Assembly (NCBI GenBank): GCA_003956705.1
Contig: QZCP01000090.1
Span: forward strand, 273,004-337,003
Origin: Brevipalpus yothersi
Lineage: Eukaryota; Arthropoda; Arachnida; Trombidiformes; Tenuipalpidae
Length of the DNA stretch: 64,000 bases
Direction: 5' to 3'
The position numbers and the translations under genes are program-made. The notes under the pieces are model-generated. The model had not been told where the DNA came from and ran no database searches. It saw only the letters and a list, made by a program, of their open reading frames with translations. Numbering within the stretch: position 1 is the stretch's first letter; every line of letters begins with the position of its first letter. Below, piece by piece: positions 1 through 12,050 of this stretch.

Positions 1-382
1 TGGTATGCTCTTCTTAAAGGATCAGAGAGAATTTTTCTGATAAAATTTGGAGCTTATTTCTTGAGCCCTCAACTATTTTTATTATAATTCTGATGCCAAT
101 GAAAATTTAGATGCTTGTGTGATGTAAACTTTGGATCTAGTAACTTTTATTAGAAGCATGTTGGCATATTGAGCTTTCATTTTGAGAGGGATGATAAATT
201 TCATTCGAGAAGCACCCATCAATCTTCTATATGAATGAATTAGAGTCTGAAAGTTCTCTCAAACACTCCGAGAAAGGAATTTTATCTTCACTGTTTAGCA
301 AAGTTTGTCTAGAATAATCAAATCTATCAGAATGTAGTGTGGATCAGAGGATGTTTTATTCAAAAAATACATAATTAAATGG
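1..382. other. 3' flank of YME1L, no gene seen
   Basis: No coding region can be supported here. On the minus strand an AATAAA polyadenylation signal lies at 355-360, only about 23 nt past the YME1L stop codon, so the YME1L 3' UTR is probably very short. The rest is AT-rich sequence without recognisable structure. Confidence 0.6.
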
Positions 383-2928
383 CTATGCATGGACGTTAAC
401 AGGATTTTTTCCCTGAATGACTAACTTGACATCTTCAGCGTCTAGCGTTTCATACTTCAAGAGAGCCTCTGCAAGCAAACGATGCTCTTCGGCTTTATGT
501 TTTAGAATAGCTTTGGCTCGATCATAAGATTCCTGTGAGTGAAAATCATGAAATTAGACAAGTTTCATTTACAACAATTATCTGCAAATTACCTGGAGCA
601 ACCTCTTTATTTCTGAATCGATTAGTTCATTCGTGGCATCAGCGACATTGTTGCTGGTTCCAAATTGTCCATCATTTTCCTCGAAAAATCTGACACCAAT
701 CTGTGTAAATAAGTGAGAATAGTAGAAATTTGAATACAGAACTGAACAGTGGAAGGAATCTTACTAACCTTTTCTGACATGCCATAATGTTTAACCATAA
801 TGGTCGCAATCGAGGTTGCTGATTTGAAATCTTGAGATGCTCCGTTTGTAACTTTGTCAGCACCGAAAATGAGTTCCTCACTCACTCTTCCACCCATTGA
901 ACAATCCATCATGGCCAAAAGCTGAGATTTATTTCTAGTATGTATATCTTTCTCGGGAACGAAAGCAGTATGCCCGAGGGCACCTCCTCTTTGAAGAATA
1001 GTAACCTTGTGGAGAGGATCAGCATCTTTGGTGTACAAAGAAACCAGAGCATGACCAGCTTCATGATAGGCTGTATTACGATTTTCGTCTTCATCCATGA
1101 TTTTATTTTTTCGCTCAGGTCCCATGAGAGCTCTATCTCGAGCAAGTTCGAAATATTTCATGGAAACTGAGGATCGATTCTCAATAGCAGCTCTCAAGGC
1201 AGCCTGATTGACAAGATTTTCGAGATCAGCACCAGTGAATCCAACAGTTCTTTTTGCAATCAGCTTGGGCTCAACATCAGGAGCAAGTTTGACTTTTTTG
1301 AGATATAAACTCAGGATCTCTTCGCGACCCTTCAAATCAGGTACAGGCACTTGAACTTCAACATCAAACCTGCCAGGTCTCAAGAGAGCTCGATCCAGAT
1401 CATCTCTTCGATTGGTAGCTCCAAGAACGATAACACCTTCATTCTGATGGAAACCATCCATTTCAGTGAGCAATTGATTAATGGTTTGATTAGCATAGGG
1501 ATGTAGAACGGAATTAGTTCGCTTGCCACCGATTGAGTCGATTTCATCAATGAATACTACACATGGGGCTCTGATTTTGGCTGTAGAAAAAAGATCTCGA
1601 ACTCTTCGAGCTCCTTGACCAACCAGAATTTCATCAAACTCGGGACCTGCTGCATGGAAAAAAGGAACTCCAGCTTCACCGGCTACAGCACGAGCGAGAA
1701 GGGTCTTTCCAGTTCCAGGTGGACCAACTAACAAGACACCTCTAGGTAGCTTTCCTCCAAGTTTAGAAAATTTTTGTGGATCACGAAGAAACTCGACAAT
1801 CTCTTGAAGTTCTTGTTTTGCTTCATCTACTCCACATACGTCTTGAAACGTTACATTTATATCCTCTGGACTAACCAGATTCTTTTTAGTGCTGAAATTA
1901 ACCCTTACTAGTTTACCTAAAGGGGAAAGCCAACGAGATTAGTCAGGCTTAGGCTATATCCATTGGAAATCCTTACCTGAAGATGATGTCAGTACATAGT
2001 ATAAGCCTATCAACCCCACAGTAAATAACAGTTTATAATATAAAGGTCTTTTACCGACACGAGTTGACAATGTTCCCACAGGAATTTTCAGCCTTCCTGT
2101 GACGTATCCTTCCAAGAATGCAATCTAATAGAGAGAAGACAGATTTTAAAGAAAAATAAAAAATCTATAGCAAGAGTGAGAGTAAGGGAATAGAAGTAGT
2201 CACATACCCGAACATTGCTCTTCTCCTCTGGAGTCAAGTTCTTATGGTCAACCCATTCAGAAGTGACAGAGGTAGGATCTTTTCTTTCAACTTTTCCGAG
2301 ATATTTCCTCAAGTTAATGAATCTCTTAGGTATACGGTCTATCAAACTAGATTCGGAATCAAGCTCTGATCTTCGGGCTTTAGTTTTAAAGCCCCTCCTT
2401 TGAGTGAGTTGGGCTGCAGGAGATCCATCAAAATCGAGAATTGCATTCACCAGGACACCTAGTATAAACCAGTGTCGATTATATATCAATCTGTCTTATA
2501 TTTCAAGATAAGATAAGAACACTGAATCAAGAAGCCTTACTTGAATTCTTGAAAGATATTTTCTTTGAATTAGCAAGGTGCCTCTTGCCCCCTTCTTTTG
2601 ATAATTCAATAACACTATCTATGATGTACTTATCAATAGTACCACTTTTAACTAGATTTTCGACACTTTTTGTAGCCTCCTCATAACTTTTATGCAATTG
2701 AGAATCTGTTGATCCAGCTCTACTAGAGCACCCATTATGATGAGTTTTGCCATGCTTTCTATTACCGGTAGTCACTCTGGGTCTCACATAGGTCACTGGA
2801 ACCAAACACTATAATCAAGAGAGAACATTTTAATGAACAATCATACGAGCAAGACAAAATCAAAGTGTCAATAAAACATCACCTACCAGAGGTTGAATAA
2901 AAGCTTGTAAACCACCAACAACTTGCAT
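383..2928 (-). CDS. YME1L1: YME1L-type mitochondrial i-AAA zinc metalloprotease
   Basis: Exons on the minus strand: 2887-2928, 2541-2808, 2208-2458, 1977-2124, 769-1916, 593-700, 383-532; all join in phase and give 704 aa. The family is an ATP-dependent protease of the mitochondrial inner membrane whose active sites face the intermembrane space, where it degrades damaged or regulatory proteins (OPA1 processing in animals). Seen in the sequence: a membrane segment before the ATPase (LYYKLLFTVGLIGLYYVL), Walker A GPPGTGKT, Walker B VVFIDEID, the second region of homology ending RPGRFD, and the zinc protease motif HEAGH. The spelling HPYANQTINQLLTEMDGF and the C-terminal tail point to YME1L rather than the AFG3L2/paraplegin m-AAA branch. 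The first coding exon is only 42 nt. It is divergent from RSRC2 with about 520 bp between start codons. Confidence 0.95.
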
Positions 2929-3450
2929 GATTTAATTGCCAATTGATGGACCGAAAATGAACCGAAACAAAAAAAAACACCAACCACAAACGGACTACAG
3001 AATGAAGTAAGAGGTCAATAACATAACTCTGATAAGGTATCTAACAGTTGATACACAACTCTGTTATCATCAAGACATCGAATTCATGACACCCAAATCA
3101 AAAATTAACCAGAATTGTTATTATTATATTCACACACAAAATGATCTCAAAATATCAACATCACAGTACAAAGTGTACAAAGTGCACTTAAACACGCTAA
3201 AAATGTTAAGCATGTTGACATGTTTTACTTCACTTTTAAGCCCTCTGGCGGCCAGAAAAAGCTTATACAGCTTATACAGTGAAAGCGAATCAAATTTTGA
3301 TTATCAAAACTATTCGTTTTATGATGTTGATGAATTAATTTTGTGTTAATTGTTGGTAAGTTGGATAGATTGTCAAAGTTTGAGGAACAGTGAAAATATT
3401 ACTGTTGTTGTTGTTAAGCATTATCACCACCTGCAACCGGCTACCATCGA
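2929..3450. promoter_or_regulatory. shared divergent promoter region of YME1L and RSRC2
   Basis: About 520 bp separates the two start codons, which point away from each other, so both promoters and 5' UTRs must lie here. I see no TATA box at a convincing position. This is inference from gene layout; no motif was recognised. Confidence 0.5.
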
Positions 3451-5164
3451 ATGGAAGCATCAAAGGTAAGCTGCTGTTTTGTATGGAGAGGAAGAGTGTG
3501 TGTGTGTGCTTTACATCTAGTTTAAAGTACGACAAATTATGTACGCATTTTATTTATGTTTGTGTGTCATTATGTATTCAAAATGGCTTAATTTGTATTG
3601 AGTGGGGAAAACTAGTGTGTAGAATATTGCATCCATTTTCTAACTAAGCTACTTGTCATTCTATTAGAAGATACATTTCACACCTCTCTAGGGATTGGTC
3701 AACTATGATGATGATGAGATCGAGGATATATTGGCGATAAAAAGTAATTGTAAACAAAGTCATCTTAAGGATGAACCGGATACATCCAGTACGAGCAAGA
3801 AAAAGCTCGATCACAATTCATCATCAACCCATCACACTGGAAATACGGATGATAGACGTAGCAAGAGAGAAGACTCTTGTAAGGATAAGCAGGATGGTAA
3901 GATTGAAAAAAAGGATCATGACATAGAATTCAATGCCAAGGGATGGAAACGAAGTCAATCGGATCGTGCTGATAGACGATCGAGAAATAGATCTCCCAGG
4001 TATGTTTTGAATATGATGCTTTTTCAAACCATTTCAAATCTCTACACATAAACAGTGTCCTCGTCATTTTGATTATTTTCACGTGTAGAAATTTTCAGCT
4101 ATTTACACTTCTTCACAGAATTTCTATTCAATTCGAGCAATCAGAACACTCATGTTGAGGTGTGTACATTTCTTCATTCCCTTTATTGTTCCTACAGCGA
4201 TAGAAGGCAAAAGCGATCTCGAAGTCGATCTCGTGATAAAGAGCGGGAAAGAAAGCGTCATCATGATGACGATCATCATCGGAACTCCCATCGAACTGAT
4301 AGATATTCTAGATCTCACCATAGAAGTAGTGAAAAATGTGATGATGATAGATCACACAGACACGAGAGAAGGTCTGATTCAAGGTATCAAAGTGAATCGC
4401 GAGATCATCGTGACAAATACAGTAGAAACCGGCGAGATGATCGAGACCGAGATCGAGATCAGCGACGACATGATCATGATAGAAGTCGGATGGATAGTAA
4501 GAGCAGTAAAACTACCACTTCACATGATACCTCTCAGCCTTCTGAGATGAAAACTAATTCCCACTGTCCAACCAATCCACCAAGTACTAATCTGATGCCA
4601 ATTTTGACAACGAGTGAGGTAAACTCTTCATTTCCCGCCCCACAACTTGAATCATCACAATCAGGACCTCAATCTGTTGCCAGCTCCAACTCTTCTTCCA
4701 TCACTTTTCCCCCTCCCACTCATCAACATAAATACTTCAAGCCAGCAGTTGTTAATTCAGCAAAATACGCTCTGCAAGAAGAAAAGAAAAAGCTTCTTTG
4801 GGGCCCATCATCATCATCTTCATCTGATCAGGTGAGCATTTCCAGTCAACCGTGTTACTTCTTTTGTACTCATCTAGTTGATTATTTCTCCTTCATTCAG
4901 TCCAATAAAAGTAAAAAGGTTTGGGAGGGTCTACAATTCGCCGGTACTCAGGGTCAGCAGATGACTGAAAAATTTCGTAAACTTATGGGAATCAAATCAG
5001 CCCCAGGGGAAGAACATGTTGAAGCAAGCCCCCTGAAAGATCAGGAATCTCTATTCCGTGACTTGGATAAACAGTATTCATTGGCCAGGATGTCAACACA
5101 CACTCATAGGGGCATCGGCTTAGGGTTTTCATCAGCTTCAACTTCCGATCCTCAAGCCAATTAA
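3451..5164 (+). CDS. RSRC2: Arg/Ser-rich coiled-coil protein 2 (RSRC2)
   Basis: Exons 3451-3465, 3692-3999, 4198-4831, 4901-5164 give 406 aa. The first coding exon is 15 nt (MEASK), followed by an acidic stretch (YDDDEIEDIL). The middle is a long RS/RD/RE-rich and His/Asp-rich tract typical of SR-type splicing-associated nuclear proteins, then a Ser/Pro-rich linker. The C-terminal block (FRKLMGIK, LFRDLDKQYSLAR, THRGIGLGF) matches the conserved end of animal RSRC2 and identifies the family; its exact biochemical role is poorly known. The last intron (4832-4900, 69 nt) contains no stop and is a multiple of three, so retention would add 23 residues in frame. An AATAAA at 5220-5225 fits the 3' end. 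Confidence 0.9.
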
Positions 5165-5627
5165 TCATTGGCACAGCCATACTCTAATTTCCTGAATGCC
5201 GGCTGCTCATTGTGAACTCAATAAAAATCCATTCTGTTCTCAAAGTTTCCTGCAATACTCAATCTTATCGGTAAGAATCTCAATCACCTACAAGGAGAGT
5301 CTCTCCAATCTCTCACCCAATTGATCAATGAGTCATCAGTGAGATTCCAAGACTCTCGAGTCAGGAAGAGATGAGTTAACTTTATGAAAATGAACAGTGA
5401 TTCTAATGAGTCAATCTCTTGAGATGATGGCACTGATCTCTTAAACATGAGATAATAATGAAAGTAAAAAATGAGGTGAGCTTCTTTGAGATGATAAAAA
5501 CTAACAAATTTTTACGAGTGAGAACCATTTTGGTTCATTTAAGATTAAGTTATTATACAAACGTAAGTATATGTACACTTTAAAACATCACACGAGTATA
5601 TATGATTTGTCCAACCTTAGAATAGCC
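5165..5627. other. RSRC2 3' UTR and convergent spacer
   Basis: This holds the RSRC2 3' UTR with AATAAA at 5220-5225 and presumably the 3' UTR of the minus-strand adaptor gene that ends at 5628. Repeated GAGATGA/GAGTCA words occur around 5330-5500, but I see no gene. Confidence 0.5.
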
Positions 5628-7181
5628 TCATAAATGTTCGATTATTATAGTGTTTTCAACTTCAGGTTCGTAAATGGATGCATATGCTGGATCACTATCG
5701 GTCGAATTATCATGAGGCACAAATCTTACACGCTCGTAACCAGCATCCACTGAGGTATCACTACCATTTCGTCTTGAGATATGAGAGTTACCGGGATGAT
5801 CAGAGGGAGGTGATTTTACACATTCATATCCAGGATCTGTTTGATCATCACTCTCTGACTTATAACTTTTGTTGATCACTTCATAACAAGGCTCACTGAT
5901 ATCATCATTGAAATTCACAACCTCATAGCCAGGATCAGCGACAGCATCCTCGTTTTCGCCACCATAGCGATGAGGAGCTCGGTTGTTCATTGATGCATTT
6001 TCAGAATAATCAATAGTGTCAACATGTCTGATAGCTTCGTAATTCGGATCAGCTTCTGATTCATTATCACCAATCTGAGAATGATGATGATCACAGGGAC
6101 CAACAATTTCATACCCTGGATCTTCTATTGCATCTTCCTCTTTTGTATAGATGTGATTTATACTGCTGAATGAATGTCTTCGGAGATGAGATGTCGGTTT
6201 TGTTAACCGTACCGGCTTCGAGGGCTCATCATACATCGATGTTGTCCGATTAGAACGAGAAGGCATATTTTTGAGAGGAGGAGGCGGTGGGCAGAGTTTA
6301 GGACTATCTGGTCTGATATGACTGGGAGGATTGCGTGAATCCGACATAACATTTTCCGGGGAAGGCATTCTCAATGAATTATAAACTATTCCTCGATTAA
6401 TTGAGTGTTGATTATGCGGATTACCCTTCTGAACTTTAGCATACAGTTCATCGAGATTTTGAAATTTTTTGGTCTTGGCTGATTTATCTACATGAGCATA
6501 CAAATCGTTGATACCTTGATCAACGATTAATGATGATGATGATGATGGTTCATGGTTAGTGAGATGATGAGAAGGCGATGAGTGGTCTAATTGCTCTGAA
6601 GATTGCCCCTGAAATTGTGGAGATGCAGATCTTGACGATTCAGCTACCACCTTTAAACTTTTTACAGAAGGAGGGATTGGTCGTATGGATGATGGTGAAG
6701 AAGAGGAAGGTGGGATGTGAACATGTGAAGGACCATCACCATTTGATGAGTGAGGGAGTTCATTCGTTTTGAGATCACTGATTTTGGTGTAGGTAACAGA
6801 AGAGTTTGTTGAGCCAGCTATCTCCTCATAAACACAGGAATTTCTTTCCTCGTCTACTTCATTATAGTGGTGTTCAATCAGAGCTCTTTCGGCAAGTATT
6901 TTTGACAGAGGCTCTCGGACAGAAATCATGTTATAAAAAACTTTATATGATGTGCCATCTATTCCATTGGAAGAATCGACCACTTGAGGAACATCATCAA
7001 CAACTTCCGGACCATCAACAACCTCAGGATCATTAACGACTTGGGGACCATCAATAATTTCAGAACAATGGTTTGAGCTGAAAGAAGCTGTCTTTCTCTG
7101 TCTCCAACAGCATGTGGTCACAGCCAGAGCGATCAGAAGAAATAGGAATACCCATGGCGGAAAATCATAGAATGATAGCAT
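5628..7181 (-). CDS. PAG1/Cbp-like transmembrane adaptor with many tyrosine motifs
   Basis: Single-exon ORF of 517 aa. A short N-terminus is followed by one hydrophobic segment (about residues 10-23), then a juxtamembrane CC pair and basic residues, the layout of a palmitoylated type III adaptor. The long cytoplasmic part has 14 YxxI/L/V sites, including LYAHV, LYAKV, NYEAI, GYEIV, GYEVV, CYEVI, GYECV, GYERV and AYASI, several inside repeated D-P-G/N/C-Y-E units. A proline run (CPPPPPLK) could bind SH3 domains. Vertebrate PAG1, which recruits Csk to lipid rafts when phosphorylated, has the same plan: short outside, TM, palmitoylated cysteines, NDLYA-V and DYEAI motifs. I therefore infer a scaffold for SH2 proteins downstream of Src-family or other tyrosine kinases. 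Orthology is not proven; repeated tyrosine motifs can arise convergently. The ATG at 7181 directly precedes the membrane segment. Confidence 0.6.
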   Translation of the reverse strand: MLSFYDFPPWVFLFLLIALAVTTCCWRQRKTASFSSNHCSEIIDGPQVVNDPEVVDGPEVVDDVPQVVDSSNGIDGTSYKVFYNMISVREPLSKILAERALIEHHYNEVDEERNSCVYEEIAGSTNSSVTYTKISDLKTNELPHSSNGDGPSHVHIPPSSSSPSSIRPIPPSVKSLKVVAESSRSASPQFQGQSSEQLDHSSPSHHLTNHEPSSSSSLIVDQGINDLYAHVDKSAKTKKFQNLDELYAKVQKGNPHNQHSINRGIVYNSLRMPSPENVMSDSRNPPSHIRPDSPKLCPPPPPLKNMPSRSNRTTSMYDEPSKPVRLTKPTSHLRRHSFSSINHIYTKEEDAIEDPGYEIVGPCDHHHSQIGDNESEADPNYEAIRHVDTIDYSENASMNNRAPHRYGGENEDAVADPGYEVVNFNDDISEPCYEVINKSYKSESDDQTDPGYECVKSPPSDHPGNSHISRRNGSDTSVDAGYERVRFVPHDNSTDSDPAYASIYEPEVENTIIIEHL

Positions 7182-8441
7182 TGTAACAATTTTTATAATC
7201 GATGATCAACATAATGGAGGATGCACGGATAAAGTGGAACAAAACAAAACACACACATAAATCAGACAATGTTGATGAATCAGCCGTAATACCATTTGAT
7301 ATTATGATATTATGATTCAGTGGACAACAATTGTTCTATTATTCTAATCAGCCACGGGATGTGCAATTGGTATAGAGACTCTTTTCATTCCATTCCATCT
7401 GAAAATTGTTTAAGCTTTTATGATAAGAACAGCAAAGATGATCTCTTCTTCTCTATACCTTTTCTTCTTTCGGTGAGAGGAGTTCAATCAATTGGCAACT
7501 TATAAAATTCAACTCAAGTCATGAATGCTTGATTAAGCTTCCAGCTTTTTTAGGTAGTCTCTGATGTTTATGTAATACTCCTCATCCAAATATTAGTCAC
7601 CGCCCAAACGTCACACACGATAAATTTTCATGAGTAGAGGCTAATGATGTACATAAATCAATGATCTTTTTTCTCGTAAAAAATAAGAGTTTTTCCACTC
7701 ACTAATAACAATTGTTATCAACAAATCCAGCTACAAAGTAAGCACATCAAATACTGAACACATCATGACATAAGGTGAGAGTAGGCATAGATGAGATAAA
7801 TTAATCCAGAGATGAGGATCGGATGAGTAAGAAACAACTCAAAATAGGCTTGAATGATCGAAACGACACAAAATTATTTCAATCAACACACCACACTATT
7901 CAACTATCAATCATTCACAATCAAATGATCATTAACATGTAAATGAATTGCAATTAATAGCAAATAATCAAATGAGACACAAAATGGGCAGAAAAGTGAA
8001 AACATTAGCTTTAAAATAGTCAAGTCGAGTAAATATTTTATTAAATCATAGATGGCGCAAAAAATTAACAAAGAGTAGTACTTCTTTCTTAACATTAGAT
8101 GGCAATCAAACAATTACTGTGAACTATTTAGTGTCCAGCTTACAGATTTATAACATTTCAGTTAACAGTCAAGCCTTTCTAGGCTATAGCTTCTGACCAA
8201 TTTTGAGCTCAAAAACTGCGTCTTCTGGTGGAGGTTCTGGTCAAGAATCTTGGCTCAAGAAAAATTCTGAACCAAAAATTCTTCGCGCTGTCATGTAAGT
8301 TCGAGTGAAAACGTTTTGCTGATCTTTTTTAGTGAACAAAAAGTTTCTCGCTTATAATTAATTAATTAATTTTCAGGGCTCATTTTATCCATTATTTTGG
8401 AGTAGTGAGAGGGGGGGTTTGAAAGAAATCTTCATGGATTT

Positions 8442-8490
8442 TGAGAGAGGGAGAGAGAGAGAGGGAGAGAGAGAGAGAGAGAGGGGGGGA
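8442..8490. repeat. (GA)n/(GGGA)n purine tract
   Basis: About 50 bp of nearly uninterrupted GAGAG/GGGAG purine sequence. Confidence 0.85.
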
Positions 8491-10938
8491 GAAATCACAG
8501 GTGTGTGGTTATTTATTAATTTCAAAAGATGAGAATAATTCTGTTCAAATTCTATATCCACACTAGCTTGGGGTGGATAAAATTTGACTAAAAAGATAAT
8601 TTTAACAGCCCAAAGGACTATAATCAGCAGAAAAATATTAAATTGGATTGTTGACTAGAATTGAATCATGTGAGAAAGGGAACAAAACTTTTTTCAATCA
8701 TGTGACATGATTGGCGGTCAGAATTTTCCCCGCATAAGTTGTGTGACTGAAATAGATTTCTGCCAGGTGATGAATGGGCAAATTGACCAGATGAGGAGAA
8801 GCGATTAAATACATGTATCCGAGAAGATGAGTAGCAATAGTCGAACAATCAATTGATAGAAACGCTACTCATCACCTGTATCTATCGAATTAATAGACCG
8901 CTAACCCAATGTGCAATCGATTTCTTGATGAGAAAGGCAATCTAATTTGAAATTGATAGACAAAAAGTGTGTGAGAGTTTATAATATCTAGGAAAACTTG
9001 GTTGTAAGCATAAATGTTCACAATCAAAACTCAACATTTGTTCTCTCCCTGATTCTCAAGAAATAATTCATGGGGTTTGTGAAAAATCTCCAGAACTTTG
9101 ATATTCTGATTGAGGTATGCTGTTCAGAACCTATTCGATATTTCGAGAAAATTTCAGTCCCTTTGAAGTCATTTTACCTGTAAGTTTTTGAGGTAATATT
9201 TTGTCTTGAATATAGATCCCTTCACACTAGATATTGAAAAGAAATTTCAATCAGAATTTTGTTCTGCGAGAGTCTGACAAGAGAAGAAAGAGATCTTACC
9301 TATACGAGAGTGATCAAACATTCTAGTTGCTTAGTATCGTTTGTAATTCATAGTCTCGATTTCTTTGACTATTTATGTTTCGACTCAGCGAATAACTCTT
9401 AATAGCTCGATGAGTGGATGAGATAGGATGAGGATGAGAGGAGTATTTGTCACAACAGTAACATTTTACAAAACATCTTGACCATGATTCCCTCTCCTAA
9501 GAGCCTCCAAAAAAGTTAAGCTGAACCGATGACTAGCTGGATGAAATACTACTGTACTTTGATAGATGCACCAAGACCGATGGAGGAGTTCCTTGATTCA
9601 CTGATATTGGCTCAAAAGATGAAGTGATTGATGAAAGTGATGAGAAATTTATAGAATTTTGTGAGTTGAAAACCATTGGCTGTGGTGAGAAGAAATATTG
9701 TCCAATGGTACACCTCGGACAATTTTGGAAACGCTCCCATGAAGTTCGATTGGAATATTCGAACCCCTTACTCACCAAAATGATAATCGATGAAGTAAGA
9801 TACAGTAGTGAAAACACGAATACATGTGAGACTTAACTCTTTATACCATACTTGTCTGATTCTTGAGCCAACTTATGGTCGAATCGTCCGCTAGAACTTT
9901 TATGTGAAAATACAGACATAACCACACTCTGTCAAAGAGTAGCATTTGTTGCAGTAACATGTGGACTATCTTGTAGATAAGAATGGTCCCTTTGAATGAA
10001 CTCCATGGTGTGACCCCACCACCATTACCTTGTGGCAGAAAATAAACACATATTCTTCTTCATGAACAGCTTGATAACTTCCGAAGGTGATATAGTTGAG
10101 ATGATCTGACATCGTCACGACGCAAGGGTCAGCTGATGAGTGTTCGAGCTGAATAATTCGAGTAGCAAATGAGACACACTTGTCAATTTTTCTTCAATTG
10201 GAGAAGAATATTTCGCAATCATCGAGAGTTGTAGAAGTGATGGTAGTATGAAGGTCAAGTTTATATTCGATTAACGGGTTGTGAACCGTTGAAGTATTTT
10301 TTGAGAAGATCTGTCGATTATTCGATTTCGAGTAGGTTGTACAAAGTTTGTCCTTTTCTTCTTTTTCTCACTCTCCCTCTCTTTATCTCGTTTCGAGATT
10401 TCGTTGTATAGCCGATTGCTGACACTGAGAATGTTTAATTTGAAAAACACAAAACTTAATCATGAGGTGTTAGGTCCACACACATACACATACACACAAA
10501 ACAAATCTATCTCTACGATCAGTAAAGTTCTAAAAAAGAGGGTGTGATATCCTCTGGGCATCATCTTTCAAAGGTCACTTTTACTGTTTCATTCATCTTT
10601 CACTTCGACGAATCTATCTACGTCGATGACCAAGATGGTAAGAGAGAGAGAGAGAGATTGAAGGAGTACAGCGTCTTGTGTATACTCTACAGATTCGCGG
10701 TCACAAGACGTGATCTTAACCTCTATATTTTGCTCGAATCGCACCTCTTCTTGAGCACACACATATATATATCCAGAATGGCCTGTTGACCTTCGATTTA
10801 TATGAGGAAAATATGATCAATAAATTCAGCTCTCATGTCTATCCATACTCACCCATGCTCGTCGACATGTCAAGAGCAATTCCACCTCTAAGGCTCACAC
10901 TTTTGGGGTCAGGTCGACCTGCCGTCAAATACTCTCAC

Positions 10939-10980
10939 TTTTCTCTCTCTCTCTCTCTCTTTCTCTTTCTCTCTTTCTCT
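10939..10980. repeat. (TC)n tract upstream of the small peptide gene
   Basis: About 40 bp of TCTC with TTTC interruptions, ending about 45 bp before the TATA box at 11025. On the other strand it is a GAGA tract, the kind of sequence bound by GAGA-factor-like proteins in arthropod promoters; a regulatory role is inference. Confidence 0.7.
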
Positions 10981-11024
10981 CATTCATCGTTCTTTCACAC
11001 CTCAAGATCATCTCATCCTCGAAA

Positions 11025-11034
11025 GTATATAAAT
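11025..11034 (+). promoter_or_regulatory. TATA box of the small secreted-peptide gene
   Basis: GTATATAAAT lies about 150 bp before the start codon at 11176. With a usual 25-30 bp spacing, transcription would start near 11055-11065, giving a 5' UTR of roughly 110-120 nt. No other plausible core promoter is visible nearby. Confidence 0.6.
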
Positions 11035-11175
11035 ACGAAGAGACTTCGAGTTGGATCATCCAGAGTGACAGTGACAGTGACTTGTTGATCGTCCAACGAA
11101 TAACTTTATTGTTGAATAGCAATAATCGTTTGTAACGTGAGTGTGCGACGTTATCATTCGGATATTCAAGCCATC

Positions 11176-11508
11176 ATGATGAATTATCAGGTAATGAACT
11201 TATTCCCCCTATTTATTGATTGACATGAAATTTTTCTCTGGCGATGGTTGATCGGTTGCTTTTGTGCTTCTTGATGTGTTCCCTAGATTTTTAGCAAAAT
11301 AGTTCTCGTACTCTTCGTGGCATCAATGTGGCTACAAATATCGATGGCTTCGATTGCTTACTTTGAATCATACGGTTGGCCAAGCTATGGTGTTGTTAAG
11401 CCCTTCTGGATGGCTCCATTCTCCGATCATCCTGCACGAGCAGTTTCTGGATACTCGAGAAAACATTTTCAGCTCTCAGCTGGCTTGCTCATTGGTCCAC
11501 GATTCTGA
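11176..11508 (+). CDS. small secreted peptide, unknown family
   Basis: Exons 11176-11190 and 11287-11508 encode 78 aa. The first coding exon carries five codons (MMNYQ), followed by a 96-nt intron. The N-terminus is a clear signal peptide: hydrophobic core VLVLFVASMWLQI and probable cleavage after ISMA near residue 26. That leaves a mature peptide of about 52 aa that starts SIAYF, is rich in aromatic residues (YF, YGW, FWM) and has no cysteine. An Arg-Lys pair (YSRKHF) could be cut by a prohormone convertase to release a 14-residue C-terminal piece ending GPRF; no glycine follows, so C-terminal amidation is not predicted. TATA-driven transcription and small size fit an abundantly secreted or tissue-specific product (cuticle, silk/venom gland or neuropeptide-like). 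I do not recognise the family. Confidence 0.7.
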
Positions 11509-12050
11509 TTTAAGCGAAATTCTCATCCGTTTCTCGGTTCTCATCATGGAATTCTTGTGATCTCAACTTAATTTAATCTGTGCTCAAAGCTCAAAGCTAT
11601 TTAAAATTCTTCCATGTTGCCTCTATGTTATAATGTTATAATGTTGTTGTTAAACTGAATTCCAGTGATATAAATATATACTCAAGTTTCAGAGTTCAAA
11701 AAGCATCTCCAAGATGAATTTAATCCTTTGCGATGCATGTCCGAGAAATCATAAAGATTCAGTTCTTCTATTGCTGACGACAGTAATATAAGAAGAAGGT
11801 TCAAATTTTTACTCGATCTTGGAATGGAGGGATCTCAGACTCAAGGAATGTGATGAAGTAGAAATACAATCAGATAGGTTTGTTTGATATAGTGGATTTT
11901 TATTTTACAACAGACCAGTAGGAAGAAGATATTCTTTTCCAAAAGAATTCAAGGAAAAAAATTCGATTTAGCTTCAATTGATTTTTTAAATAAATGTTTT
12001 TGAAAGCAAATAATCATTTCAACGAAAAGAACGATGTACAGGCAGCGATA
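11509..12050. other. 3' flanks of the peptide gene and CUL3
   Basis: Convergent spacer. A minus-strand AATAAA (plus-strand 11899-11904) lies about 150 bp past the CUL3 stop codon and is its likely polyadenylation signal. No gene seen. Confidence 0.5.

Larger units (their letters stand above)
7182..11024. other. intergenic stretch with low-complexity tracts
   Basis: No convincing gene in this 3.8 kb. It should hold the 5' UTR and promoter of the adaptor gene at 7181. Short ORFs are present on both strands; the best (9.5-9.8 kb) is discussed under findings but lacks a start and homology I can recognise. A purine tract lies at 8442-8490, and a TC tract at 10939-10980 sits just upstream of the small secreted-peptide gene. 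Confidence 0.5.

Noticed and set aside
4832..4900. Reading the RSRC2 frame through 4832-4900 as coding
   Set aside because: It has a good donor (GTGAGC) and acceptor (TTCATTCAG), is pyrimidine-rich at the end, and the encoded residues interrupt the conserved domain; I treat it as an in-frame intron.
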